Positions 31,998 through 39,977 of a stretch of 42,331 nt of DNA are shown here, piece after piece. Numbering within the stretch: the stretch's first letter is position 1; each line of letters starts with the position of its first letter. Below the pieces are notes generated by a model. That model saw nothing but the letters and a program-made list of their open reading frames with translations, was not told where the DNA came from and made no database searches. Source of the stretch: Candidatus Cryosericum terrychapinii (GTDB taxonomy: Bacteria; Caldisericota; Caldisericia; Cryosericales; Cryosericaceae); assembly GCF_003570925.1 (NCBI RefSeq), contig NZ_QXIS01000028.1:1-42331 (forward strand), written 5' to 3'. A program made the translations under genes and the position numbers.

Positions 31998-32897
31998 TCA
32001 GGGTGTCTTGGAGTCGTTCAGCGGGCGGGAAGAAGCATCTCTCTGCCCACCCTGAGCCGCGCGGAGGTACCGACTGACCGTCGTGTAGTGGACGCCCAGG
32101 TGGTCACCGATCTGTACGAGCGAGTAACCAAGATGGACGGCTGCCGCGACGCGCAGCGGGAGCTGCGAGCGTTCGCGCCTGACATCGGGTCCGAAGATCT
32201 GTGTCAGAGAGGGCCGCGCAAGCATCAGGAGCGTTGCGGCGACCGATGGCTCGGACGCTCTGCTTACCAGGTGTTCAGTGACCACCTGGACGAACGTCTG
32301 TGTTCCCAGGATGCCCGGCGGCATCACGTGCGCGAGGGGGGTCGGCTGGCCGATGCCCGCTCGTATGTAGTCGGCATAGGCGGCGACAGCCTCTTCCTGT
32401 GTTCGCCCGAAATGTGACAGCAGAGACTCGGCAGCAAGCGGGGCACTCCGCACGTGGGTACTCATGACCGTTGCCTGATAACTGCTCCAGGGCCATTCCT
32501 CGGGGGTGGCGACCACAGCGCATGCCACGGGCTGGAGGACAACGTGGCGGCAGACCGGCAGCAGCCATACGTCGGGTTCCAGGAGGACTGCCCGATAGGG
32601 TCCGCGGAAGACCCGTCCCGAGTGTTTGTTCTGGCGGTTCACATGCCGCGTGTAGCTGCTGATGAAGCGGCGCATGCCTGTGCCGAGATCTCCATGGGGC
32701 GTCTCCACGACGAAGCTGTAGCGGTCCGGCAGCAGGCACCACGCGTAGATGCGCCAATCCAGATTCACCGCCGCCGTGAGGTCTGCGAGGAACTGCAAGC
32801 GAGCGTCGTCGCTCTGCATGATGGAGCGACCTGCAGGAGCAGTGTCGGAAACCAGATAGACGGCACCTGGGAACTCAATGCGCAACGGTCGAGCCAC
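31998..32897 (-). CDS. REP-associated tyrosine transposase (RAYT) homologue with degenerate HUH motif
   Basis: 299 residues from GTG 32897, with AAAGGAGGG 4-5 bases upstream. The family start MARPLRIEFPGAVY is intact, as are AWCLLPDRYSFVVETP, RRFISSYTRHVNR, GRVFRGPYRA and EEWPWSSY. In working RAYT enzymes the metal-binding HUH motif reads DNHYH. Here that place reads DRYS, so both histidines are lost (Arg59, Ser61). The C-terminus adds a helix-turn-helix (VQIGDHLGVHYTTVSRYLRAA, split: VQIGDHLGV and TTVSRYLRAA), as in long RAYTs. It is probably inactive as a nuclease but may still bind DNA. The frame is undamaged over 300 codons, which suggests selection. Confidence 0.85.
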   Translation of the reverse strand: MARPLRIEFPGAVYLVSDTAPAGRSIMQSDDARLQFLADLTAAVNLDWRIYAWCLLPDRYSFVVETPHGDLGTGMRRFISSYTRHVNRQNKHSGRVFRGPYRAVLLEPDVWLLPVCRHVVLQPVACAVVATPEEWPWSSYQATVMSTHVRSAPLAAESLLSHFGRTQEEAVAAYADYIRAGIGQPTPLAHVMPPGILGTQTFVQVVTEHLVSRASEPSVAATLLMLARPSLTQIFGPDVRRERSQLPLRVAAAVHLGYSLVQIGDHLGVHYTTVSRYLRAAQGGQRDASSRPLNDSKTP

Positions 32898-32932
32898 GAA
32901 CCCTCCTTTGCCGAGAGGCTTGGATGATAATT

Positions 32933-32961
32933 CTATCCACACTGTTCACATGTTATCCACA
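32933..32961. other. Pair of DnaA boxes upstream of the RAYT gene
   Basis: CTATCCACA (32933-32941, one change) and an exact TTATCCACA (32953-32961), 20 bases apart start to start. They lie in the 180-base gap between the divergent RAYT and DUF2179 genes. Confidence 0.55.
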
Positions 32962-33016
32962 GCAGCGCAACATTTCAATATCCGACTCCCACGCGCCGAC
33001 CTTCGCGTACTCCAGC

Positions 33017-33044
33017 TTGTGCGGCGGTCAGCGGGCACTATACT
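33017..33044 (+). promoter_or_regulatory. Predicted promoter for the DUF2179-lipoprotein genes
   Basis: TTGTGC (33017-33022), 16-base spacer, TATACT (33039-33044). Transcription would start near 33051, and the GGGAGG ribosome binding site follows. Confidence 0.6.
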
Positions 33045-33077
33045 TGAACTCGGCAGTACAGGAACGGGAGGTTTCGC

Positions 33078-33608
33078 GTGGTGCAGTTCTGGGTGGTAGC
33101 CGAGTCAGTCCTGATCGTGTTCGTCATGAAGTTCGTAGACGTGGCTCTTTCGACTCTCTTCACGAACTTCCTGGTCAGGGGACGCCGCCTGTACACGTTC
33201 ATCTTTGGGTTTCTCGAGGTGAACGTCTATCTGGTTAGCCTCGCTCGGGTCCTGAGCAGTATGACCATCTACAAGATGCTCGGCTATGCCATTGGCTATT
33301 CACTGGGAGCGCTGTTTGGTATCTGGCTGGAACAGAAGCTGGCTATCGGCAACCAGACCTGGCTGATCATTCCCAACGAGAACCCGTATCGACTGGCGTA
33401 TCATCTGCGCGACCGGGGTTTTGGCATCACGACGATCTCGGGGTCGGGCATGGACAGTAACCGCATGGTTATCCTGACGACCACAATGCGCAAGAACATC
33501 GCACTTCTCAATGCCTCGCTTACCGAGCTGGCCCCGGACGCTTTCGTGTCCGTGCTTGACACGCGAACGACGATGGGAGGGCATGTGACTCGAATTCCGA
33601 GAGGTTGA
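33078..33608 (+). CDS. DUF2179/DUF5698 membrane protein (UPF0316)
   Basis: 176 residues with a membrane domain (three segments, about 5-23, 38-58 and 66-88) followed by a cytoplasmic DUF2179 domain. The conserved MKFVDVALSTL and GFLEVNVYLVSLARVL match the UPF0316 membrane part. RDRGFGITTISGSGMDSNRMVIL is in the soluble domain (part DRGFGITTISGSG). Function is unknown. Start is GTG 33078 after GGGAGG; a second GTG follows at 33081. The next gene begins four bases after its stop. Confidence 0.85.
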   Translation: MVQFWVVAESVLIVFVMKFVDVALSTLFTNFLVRGRRLYTFIFGFLEVNVYLVSLARVLSSMTIYKMLGYAIGYSLGALFGIWLEQKLAIGNQTWLIIPNENPYRLAYHLRDRGFGITTISGSGMDSNRMVILTTTMRKNIALLNASLTELAPDAFVSVLDTRTTMGGHVTRIPRG

Positions 33609-33611
33609 ATC

Positions 33612-34781
33612 ATGATGAAAAGGACTATCTTCCACCGGGCAGAAGCGCACCTTGGCTTGAACCAAAGGGCTCGGGGGCTGGCGCTCGGCCTCGCTCTACT
33701 GCTAGTCATTTTCTCTCTCGCCGGCTGCGCCCGCCGAGGCGCTGTTTCGCTCCGGATCGTCTCTGCGTACTCAGGCAAGGGTGTAGCCAATGCGACGCTG
33801 ACGTTCACCGGCTCAAGCGGCTCCGAGACCCTCAGCTCCAATGCGACCGGAACGGTTTCGGGACAGGTTCAGACCGATCGGACACAAATAGGTGTCGAAG
33901 CCATAGGGTATCAAAAGGTCTTCATCCAAGTGGCGGACCTCACGAAGTCGCCGGCGACCGTCCAGCTGACCCCACTCTTTCTTGGCGCCGGGATGGTGAC
34001 ATCCGGCGGTCAGCTCATAGCGGGAGCCTCCGTGACCGTGTGGAACACGACCACGACGACAGGACCGGATGGAGCGTTCACGTTCGAGGGGCTCGCAGAA
34101 GGGACCTATGCGGGAAGAGTCACGAAGCAGGGATTCGCCGACGCCACATTCGACTTGGTGGTCGGGAAGAACGCGAAGGCGGTCAACGTGACGCTCCAGG
34201 AGGGACAGCTCCTCCCGCTCTCCTCTCTTGCCAAGCTTCCGGCGTACGAGCTCACAGCCTCGTACCACCGGACACTTGGTGGCGAAGACAAGTCGTTCGA
34301 CGGCCGTGTCATCAAGAATGGGAGTGACATCCTTGTGATGAGCGGTGACCCGGTGAATCCGACGGCATCACTCATGGTCCGCAAGGGAACAGGGTATGTG
34401 TTTGAGAGCGGGACGTACGTTGCCAAAGGTGAGACAGCCGCTGCAGCTGCACACGTCCTGCAGGAAAGTTGTGAGGGTCTTCTCGGACTGCCGGCGACAT
34501 TCTCGCCACGCCTCTTCACCATCGAGAAGCAGCCGCCGGCACAACTCCTGGGGCAAACGTGTGACGTCTGGAGCATGACTGGCCGGTTCCTGTTCGAGGG
34601 AGAGGCCGTCACGGCCACGGCGACGGTTACCGTGGGCACGACAGGCGCGCTGGCAAACGTCCCAATGAAGATCATCCTCAACGCACGCTCGCAGTCGTTC
34701 TTCGATTTCGTCTACGACGCCGTGGTCGAAGTGGTTTCTGTCGACCAGGCACAGGCTGCTGCCCGCTTCCCGGCTCAGTGA
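33612..34781 (+). CDS. Lipoprotein with carboxypeptidase-regulatory-like domain
   Basis: 389 residues. The N-terminus is basic, then hydrophobic, and ends in the lipobox SLAGC (Cys39), so it is probably a lipoprotein. The signal peptide is long (38 residues). Residues 40-210 contain two carboxypeptidase-regulatory-like units; the second has the typical GAFTFEGLAEGTYAGRVTKQGF pattern (parts GAFTFEGLAEG and VTKQGF). The C-terminal 170 residues are unfamiliar but resemble LolA/outer-envelope sensor domains in strand layout; that is weak. Start is ATG 33612 with GAGAGG 7 bases upstream. It follows the DUF2179 gene and precedes dnaE by 10 bases. Confidence 0.7.
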   Translation: MMKRTIFHRAEAHLGLNQRARGLALGLALLLVIFSLAGCARRGAVSLRIVSAYSGKGVANATLTFTGSSGSETLSSNATGTVSGQVQTDRTQIGVEAIGYQKVFIQVADLTKSPATVQLTPLFLGAGMVTSGGQLIAGASVTVWNTTTTTGPDGAFTFEGLAEGTYAGRVTKQGFADATFDLVVGKNAKAVNVTLQEGQLLPLSSLAKLPAYELTASYHRTLGGEDKSFDGRVIKNGSDILVMSGDPVNPTASLMVRKGTGYVFESGTYVAKGETAAAAAHVLQESCEGLLGLPATFSPRLFTIEKQPPAQLLGQTCDVWSMTGRFLFEGEAVTATATVTVGTTGALANVPMKIILNARSQSFFDFVYDAVVEVVSVDQAQAAARFPAQ

Positions 34782-34791
34782 GGAACCCAGC

Positions 34792-37700
34792 ATGAGTTTC
34801 GTCCACCTGCATCTCCACACCGAATATTCACTGCTCGACGGCATGAGCAAGATCGGCCTGCTCGTCACCCGTCTCAAGGAGATGGGGCAGACCGCGTGTG
34901 CCATCACCGACCACGGCAACATGTACGGCGTGCTGGACTTCTATATGAAGATGAAGGACGCCGGGCTCAAGCCGGTCATCGGCAGTGAGGTCTACATAGC
35001 CCCGAACGGCCGCCTCAACAAGGACAAGGATGTGGGGTTTCCGAATCACCTGATCCTCCTGGCGAAAGATTTCAAGGGCTACCAGAACCTGAGCCATATC
35101 GTCTCGATCGGCTACCTCGAGGGCTTCTACTACAAGCCGCGTGTCGATTACGAAATCCTGAAGAAGTACCACGAGGGGATCATCGCCTTGTCCGCCTGCC
35201 TCAAGGGCGAGGTCGCCGAGACGGCCGCAAAGGGTGACGAAGAGAAGGCGCTGACCATTGCCAGGAGGTACCAGGACATCTTCGGCAAGGAGAACTACTT
35301 CATCGAGCTCCAGAACCATGGCATAGAAGAGGAACTGCGCGCCCTTCCCATCCTTCGCAGCGTTGCGAAGCGCATCGGTGCAAAGACTGTGGCTACCTGT
35401 GACAGCCACTACCTCCGCAAGGACGATTACGCCGCGCACGAGGTCCTGCTCTGTGTCCAGACGTTGCAGAAGATGACCGACAAGGATCGCATGAGCTTCA
35501 ACGGTCCATACTACCATGTCATGACCGAGGATGAGATGCGGGAGCGCTTGCCCGAAGACGAGGAAGCCATCCAGAACACCCAGCTCGTTGCCGACATGTG
35601 CAACGTCGAAATGCCTCTGGGTGCCTATCACCTGCCCCGGTACATCGAAGAAGGGCAGACGACGCCATGGGATGCCGAGGTCAACCGCCAACTGCTGGAA
35701 AAGATGACTATGGACGGCATCCAGCGCCTCTATCCTCCCGAACAGCTGAAAGAGGCGACGGCCCGGGCGCGCATGGAGCTGGAGACGATCGAGAAGTGCG
35801 GGTTTGTCGACTACTTTCTCATTGTCCAGGACTTCACCCGGTTTGCTCGCCGCAAGGGAATTGCCGTCGGCCCCGGTCGTGGATCTGCTGCCGGCGCCAT
35901 CGTCGCCTACGCGACCGGCATCACGGAAGTCGAGCCGCTGCGGTACAACCTGCTGTTCGAGCGCTTCCTCAACGCCTCCCGTATCTCGATGCCTGATATC
36001 GACATGGATTTCGAGGATGCGCGTCGTGGCGAGGTCATCCAGTATGTGCGTGAGCGGTACGGCGAATCCTCGGTGGCCCAGGTGGCGACCTTCGGCAGGA
36101 TGGAGGCTAAGCAGGCCGTCCGCGATGTCGGCCGTGCGCTAGGTATGCTTCCTAAAGACACAGACCTGATCTCCAAGCTCATCCCGTTCGGGACGGGCCT
36201 GGAGGATTCTCTGGACACCGTCGACCAGCTCAAGACCATGTACGGCGACGGCACAAAGTTGAGTGGCACCACGGTCAAGGAGCTGTTCGATACGGCCATG
36301 AAGCTGGAGGGCGTCAACCGCAATTTCAGCACCCATGCCGCGGGTGTCGTCATCGCCGACACCGAGCTCACCAACTACCTGCCCCTGCAGCGTGACAAGG
36401 ACGGCAACATCATCACACAGTGGGACCATAACTTGGTCGAGGCCTTTGGCCTCCTCAAAATGGACTTCCTGGGCCTTTCCTACCTGGGCGTTATTCAGAA
36501 CACCGTCAAGATGGTGAAGGATCAGCTTGATGTGACGGTGGACATCAGTCATGTCGACACGGAGGAACCGGCTGTCTACAACCTCATCAGCAGCGGCGAC
36601 ACAGTTGGGGTGTTCCAGATGGAATCCGGCGGCATGAAGGGTGTCGCGGCTGGCGTCCGGCCATCCTCCATCGAAGACCTGACGGCCATCATCTCGCTCT
36701 ACCGCCCCGGCACCATCAAGGCCGGTGGTATCCAAAAGTACATCGACCGCAAGAATGGCAAGGAGAAGGTCAACTACTACCACCCCAGCATTGAGGGTGT
36801 GCTCAAACCGACCTACGGCATCATCGTGTACCAGGAACAGATCATGCAGATCGCCAACCGCATGGCCGGGTTCACGATGCAGGAAGCAGACATCCTGCGC
36901 AAGGGAGTCTCCAAGAAAAAGGCGGACATTCTGGCCAAGCAGCGGACCATCTTCGTCGAGAAGTCGATCGAGAAAGGTGTCCCGAAGAAGACCGCCGAGG
37001 ACGTGTTCGCCCTCATTGATTTTTTCGCCGGCTACGGGTTCAACAAATCCCACGGGGTCGCCTACGCCATCATGGTCTACCGCACGGCGTGGCTCAAGGT
37101 CCACTATCTCATTCAGTACCTGACGGCCCTCATGAATTCGGGCCTCGATGCCGAAGACCGTCTCAAGGAACTGGTTGCCGAGTGCCGCAGCAAGAATATC
37201 TCCATCCTTCCACCAGATATCAACAAATCCGACAAGCTGTTCACGGTGGAGACGCAGGCCGACGGTTCTCAGGGCATCCGGTTCGGTCTGCTTGCCATCA
37301 AGAACCTGGGCTCAAAGGCGATCGACGAGATCATGGAGGAGCGGTCCAACCGCGCCTATTCGACGTTCAAAGATTTCCAGCGGCGTTCCAGTGGCGGCAA
37401 GGTCAACCGCAAGTCCGTCGAATGTCTCATCAAGGCCGGGGCGTTCGAGAGCCTGGGCGAGGACCGCGTCACTGTTCTGAGGGAGTTCAGCAACCAGAAC
37501 GGCAAGGCGCCGGTTGCAGACGATTCGGCGACGGGCCTGTTCGGCGGCTCGGTGGGCGAACCCGGGGCCTCCGCCTCCTCGTGCGATACGGCGGGTGCGG
37601 CGGCGATGGAGAAGGAAGCGTTTGGGTTCTTTTGCTTCTGCAGCCCCTTCCAGCAGTACGAGCTGCTCCTCGCCAAGTACAAGGCGAAACGCGTTTCGGA

Positions 37701-38238
37701 ATGCGCGGATTGTGATGACGGATCCACCGTCACGGTCATGGGACTCCTCACGTCCGCGAAGACCGCCAAGTCCAAGGCGGGTCACGCCTACGGCAAGTGC
37801 ATGCTCGAGGACGACAGCCGTAAGGTGGAACTGATGGTGTTCGAGTACGTCCTCGGGCAGTTCCAGCCGTGCTTCGACCGCGAGGGTGCCATTGTCCTGG
37901 AGGCGAACGTACGCATGGATGGTGACGAATTGTCTCTGACGGCCAAGAAGTTCATCGACTTCGTGACGCCTGAACAGGCGAAAGGATCGAAGCCGGTTGC
38001 TGTGCCCCGCCGAGTGCTCAAGCTCACAATGACGGAGCAGCAGGTGAACGGCGAGATACTCAAGGACGTTCTCCTCCTCACGCATCACTATCCGGGGAAA
38101 GAGCATTGGCGCATCCTGTACCGCAACGGAACCGAGCACTGCCTGGAAGTCGGCAACAAGTACTGGGTCACTATCACGCCCGCGCTCCTGAAGGGACTTG
38201 CCGAGATACTTGGCCCCAGTGGGGTAGACTACTCGTAG
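34792..38238 (+). CDS. dnaE: DNA polymerase III alpha subunit
   Basis: 1148 residues, normal DnaE length. The PHP domain starts with FVHLHLHTEYSLLDGM and TDHGNMYGV. The polymerase active site is PDIDMDFEDARR (the paired Asp residues), after GPGRGSAAGAIVAYATGI (GPGRGSAAGA). A helix-hairpin-helix region and an OB-fold domain (about 985-1060, TVMGLLTSAKTAKSKAG) complete the order. The TATHAAGVVIAD-type motif (FSTHAAGVVI) is present. It is the replicative polymerase. Start is ATG 34792 with TGAGGAA upstream. Likely cotranscribed with the two genes before it. Confidence 0.97.
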   Translation: MSFVHLHLHTEYSLLDGMSKIGLLVTRLKEMGQTACAITDHGNMYGVLDFYMKMKDAGLKPVIGSEVYIAPNGRLNKDKDVGFPNHLILLAKDFKGYQNLSHIVSIGYLEGFYYKPRVDYEILKKYHEGIIALSACLKGEVAETAAKGDEEKALTIARRYQDIFGKENYFIELQNHGIEEELRALPILRSVAKRIGAKTVATCDSHYLRKDDYAAHEVLLCVQTLQKMTDKDRMSFNGPYYHVMTEDEMRERLPEDEEAIQNTQLVADMCNVEMPLGAYHLPRYIEEGQTTPWDAEVNRQLLEKMTMDGIQRLYPPEQLKEATARARMELETIEKCGFVDYFLIVQDFTRFARRKGIAVGPGRGSAAGAIVAYATGITEVEPLRYNLLFERFLNASRISMPDIDMDFEDARRGEVIQYVRERYGESSVAQVATFGRMEAKQAVRDVGRALGMLPKDTDLISKLIPFGTGLEDSLDTVDQLKTMYGDGTKLSGTTVKELFDTAMKLEGVNRNFSTHAAGVVIADTELTNYLPLQRDKDGNIITQWDHNLVEAFGLLKMDFLGLSYLGVIQNTVKMVKDQLDVTVDISHVDTEEPAVYNLISSGDTVGVFQMESGGMKGVAAGVRPSSIEDLTAIISLYRPGTIKAGGIQKYIDRKNGKEKVNYYHPSIEGVLKPTYGIIVYQEQIMQIANRMAGFTMQEADILRKGVSKKKADILAKQRTIFVEKSIEKGVPKKTAEDVFALIDFFAGYGFNKSHGVAYAIMVYRTAWLKVHYLIQYLTALMNSGLDAEDRLKELVAECRSKNISILPPDINKSDKLFTVETQADGSQGIRFGLLAIKNLGSKAIDEIMEERSNRAYSTFKDFQRRSSGGKVNRKSVECLIKAGAFESLGEDRVTVLREFSNQNGKAPVADDSATGLFGGSVGEPGASASSCDTAGAAAMEKEAFGFFCFCSPFQQYELLLAKYKAKRVSECADCDDGSTVTVMGLLTSAKTAKSKAGHAYGKCMLEDDSRKVELMVFEYVLGQFQPCFDREGAIVLEANVRMDGDELSLTAKKFIDFVTPEQAKGSKPVAVPRRVLKLTMTEQQVNGEILKDVLLLTHHYPGKEHWRILYRNGTEHCLEVGNKYWVTITPALLKGLAEILGPSGVDYS

Positions 38239-38281
38239 CGGCGGGTCCGATGGTTTCGCCAAGTTGTAAAGGAAATTGAGG

Positions 38282-38309
38282 TTGTCATTCCGATATTCAT
38301 AGGTATACT
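38282..38309 (+). promoter_or_regulatory. Predicted promoter of the rimP-nusA-infB operon
   Basis: TTGTCA (38282-38287), 16 bases, TATACT (38304-38309). The leader to the rimP start is about 134 bases and contains two hairpins. Confidence 0.65.
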
Positions 38310-38353
38310 GTTTGGGGTAATGTCATGAACGTGACAAGTAATTAAGCGACATG

Positions 38354-38430
38354 ACGTCCGGAAGCTTTGCTTTCGGACGTTTCATATTAGTGGAAAACGA
38401 AAAGTGGGCGCGTGAGCGGGCCACTTTTTT
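38354..38430 (+). promoter_or_regulatory. Attenuator-like leader of the rimP operon
   Basis: Hairpin one is a 12-bp stem with one G-U pair (38354-38365 with 38369-38380, loop TTT). The second has AAAGTGG at 38401-38407 and CCACTTT at 38421-38427, followed by six T (38425-38430 run). It ends 20 bases before the rimP ATG, so it would stop transcription before the operon unless bypassed. No alternative pairing was worked out. Confidence 0.5.
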
Positions 38431-38449
38431 GTTTCACAGGGAGAGATGT

Positions 38450-38899
38450 ATGGACACGAGGTTTGCGGACATTGTGCAGCTGGAAGTGGCGAAGAGCGAT
38501 ACCACGCTCGTCGCCATCGAGAACGCTCCGGGCATGGTAAGCGTCGTGCTCATGAAGCCGGGGAGAGACATCTCGATCGATGAGCTCGAGAGGGTCAGCC
38601 GGGCGATCAGCCATGCGTTCATTGAGTTGTACGGCGACGACTATCTGCCTGCGTTCGAGGTGACAAGCCCCGGACTGGACCGCGTTCTCAAGACGGCGCG
38701 GGAGCTGGATCTCTTCGCCGGCAGGTTCGTGCGCGTGGCGACCAAGGAGTCCAGGGGGCCGATCATTGGAACGCTGGGAGCATCGGGCGGGGATAGCCTG
38801 CACGTGACGGTGCTCGGCGTAGACCGCGTGTTCGATATGCGGCAGGTGACGAAGATCTCGTTGTGGGACGAGATATTGGGAGGTGCGTGTGAGGGATGA
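38450..38899 (+). CDS. rimP: Ribosome maturation factor RimP
   Basis: 149 residues from ATG 38450, with AGGGAGAG 5 bases upstream. A longer frame from 38351 would run through the leader hairpins and is rejected. RimP helps 30S assembly. The family pattern is visible in VVLMKPGRDISIDELERVSRAI (parts DISIDELERVSRAI), YLPAFEVTSPGLDRVLKTARELDLFAGRFVRV (parts EVTSPGLDR and FAGRFVRV). The order rimP-nusA-infB is conserved in most bacteria and confirms the assignment. It overlaps nusA by 11 bases. Confidence 0.92.
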   Translation: MDTRFADIVQLEVAKSDTTLVAIENAPGMVSVVLMKPGRDISIDELERVSRAISHAFIELYGDDYLPAFEVTSPGLDRVLKTARELDLFAGRFVRVATKESRGPIIGTLGASGGDSLHVTVLGVDRVFDMRQVTKISLWDEILGGACEG

Positions 38900-39977
38900 G
38901 ATCCAGAGTGCCATCTACGAGCTGGAGAAGGAACGGGGAATCTCCAGGGAATACATCGTGACGGCGATCAAGGAAGCCTTCGAGGCGGCATACCAGCAGC
39001 AGTACCAGAAAGACAACTTCCTGGTGAAGGCTGACACGGGCACCGGCCTTGTCCGGCTCTATTCGCGCAAAACGGTTGTGGCCAAGGTTACGGACAGCGA
39101 CAGTGAGATTACGCTGAAGGACGCCCGCAAGGTGGAGCCAGAGGCAAAGACCGGGGACGACGTGCTCATCCAGGTCAAGATCGAGCAGCTGCCCCTGTCG
39201 GTGATCGTGAAAGCACGCAAGTTTATCGATGACAAGATCAAGGAACGTGAGAACGATCTGGTCTATGAGCGCTTTCACTCGCAGGTGGGCACGCTGGTTA
39301 ACGGCGAGGTCCTGCGCCAGAACAAAGAGGGATTGCTTATCAACCTTGCCCGGTGCGAAGGAATCATGCCGAAAGATCAGCAGATTCCCGGCGAACGGCT
39401 GCGCTTTCAGGGTGTCGCTAAGGCGCTCATCCTGTCGGTCGACAAGTCGGCGCAGGGACCGCGCGTGGTCCTGACGCGGTCGCATCCGGACTTCATCCAG
39501 CGTCTCGTGGAACTGGAGGTCCCTGAGGTCGGCTCAGGTCTCGTTGAGGTCAAGCGCATCGTCCGCGAGCCCGGCCAGCGTGCAAAGGTCGCCGTCTTCA
39601 GCCGCGATCCAAAGATCGATCCCGTGGGCGCAGTCATTGGGCCGATGGGTGGACGCATCCGTGCAGTATCGCGCGAGATCGCGTTTGAGCACATCGATGT
39701 CATCCGATATGATCCAAACCCCGCGAAATACGCAATCAACGCCTTCAGCCCCGCCAAGGTGCTGGATGCAGAACGCAGGCCGGAGGACGGCACCTTCGTG
39801 GTGCACGCCACTGCCGAGGCGTTTCCCGTCGCCCTGGGTAAGGGTGGGGTCAATGTCCGGCTCGTAGAGCGGCTATTGGACGCGAAGGTGGAACTCGTTC
39901 AGATAGAGGAAGGGCAGCCGCAAGCGGCCCCAACCCGTGAGGCAGGTGAGACGCATGAAGAAAGTACGAATCTATGA
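38889..39977 (+). CDS. nusA: Transcription termination/antitermination factor NusA
   Basis: 362 residues from GTG 38889, with GGGAGG 5 bases upstream. The GTG at 38883 overlaps that site. The N-terminal RNA polymerase-binding domain (about 1-120) is followed by an S1 domain (VGTLVNGEVLRQNKEGLLINL, part GEVLRQNKEGLLINL) and two KH domains with DPKIDPVGAVIGPMGGRI (part GAVIGPMGGR) and ALGKGGVNVRL. The AR repeats of E. coli NusA are absent, as in most bacteria. It overlaps infB by 23 bases. The ylxR and L7Ae-like genes often found between nusA and infB are missing. Confidence 0.95.
   Translation: MRDEIQSAIYELEKERGISREYIVTAIKEAFEAAYQQQYQKDNFLVKADTGTGLVRLYSRKTVVAKVTDSDSEITLKDARKVEPEAKTGDDVLIQVKIEQLPLSVIVKARKFIDDKIKERENDLVYERFHSQVGTLVNGEVLRQNKEGLLINLARCEGIMPKDQQIPGERLRFQGVAKALILSVDKSAQGPRVVLTRSHPDFIQRLVELEVPEVGSGLVEVKRIVREPGQRAKVAVFSRDPKIDPVGAVIGPMGGRIRAVSREIAFEHIDVIRYDPNPAKYAINAFSPAKVLDAERRPEDGTFVVHATAEAFPVALGKGGVNVRLVERLLDAKVELVQIEEGQPQAAPTREAGETHEESTNL

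Noticed and set aside
38351-38449. N-terminal extension of RimP from ATG 38351
   Set aside because: The extra 33 codons cover both leader hairpins. ATG 38450 has a ribosome binding site and gives the normal RimP length.
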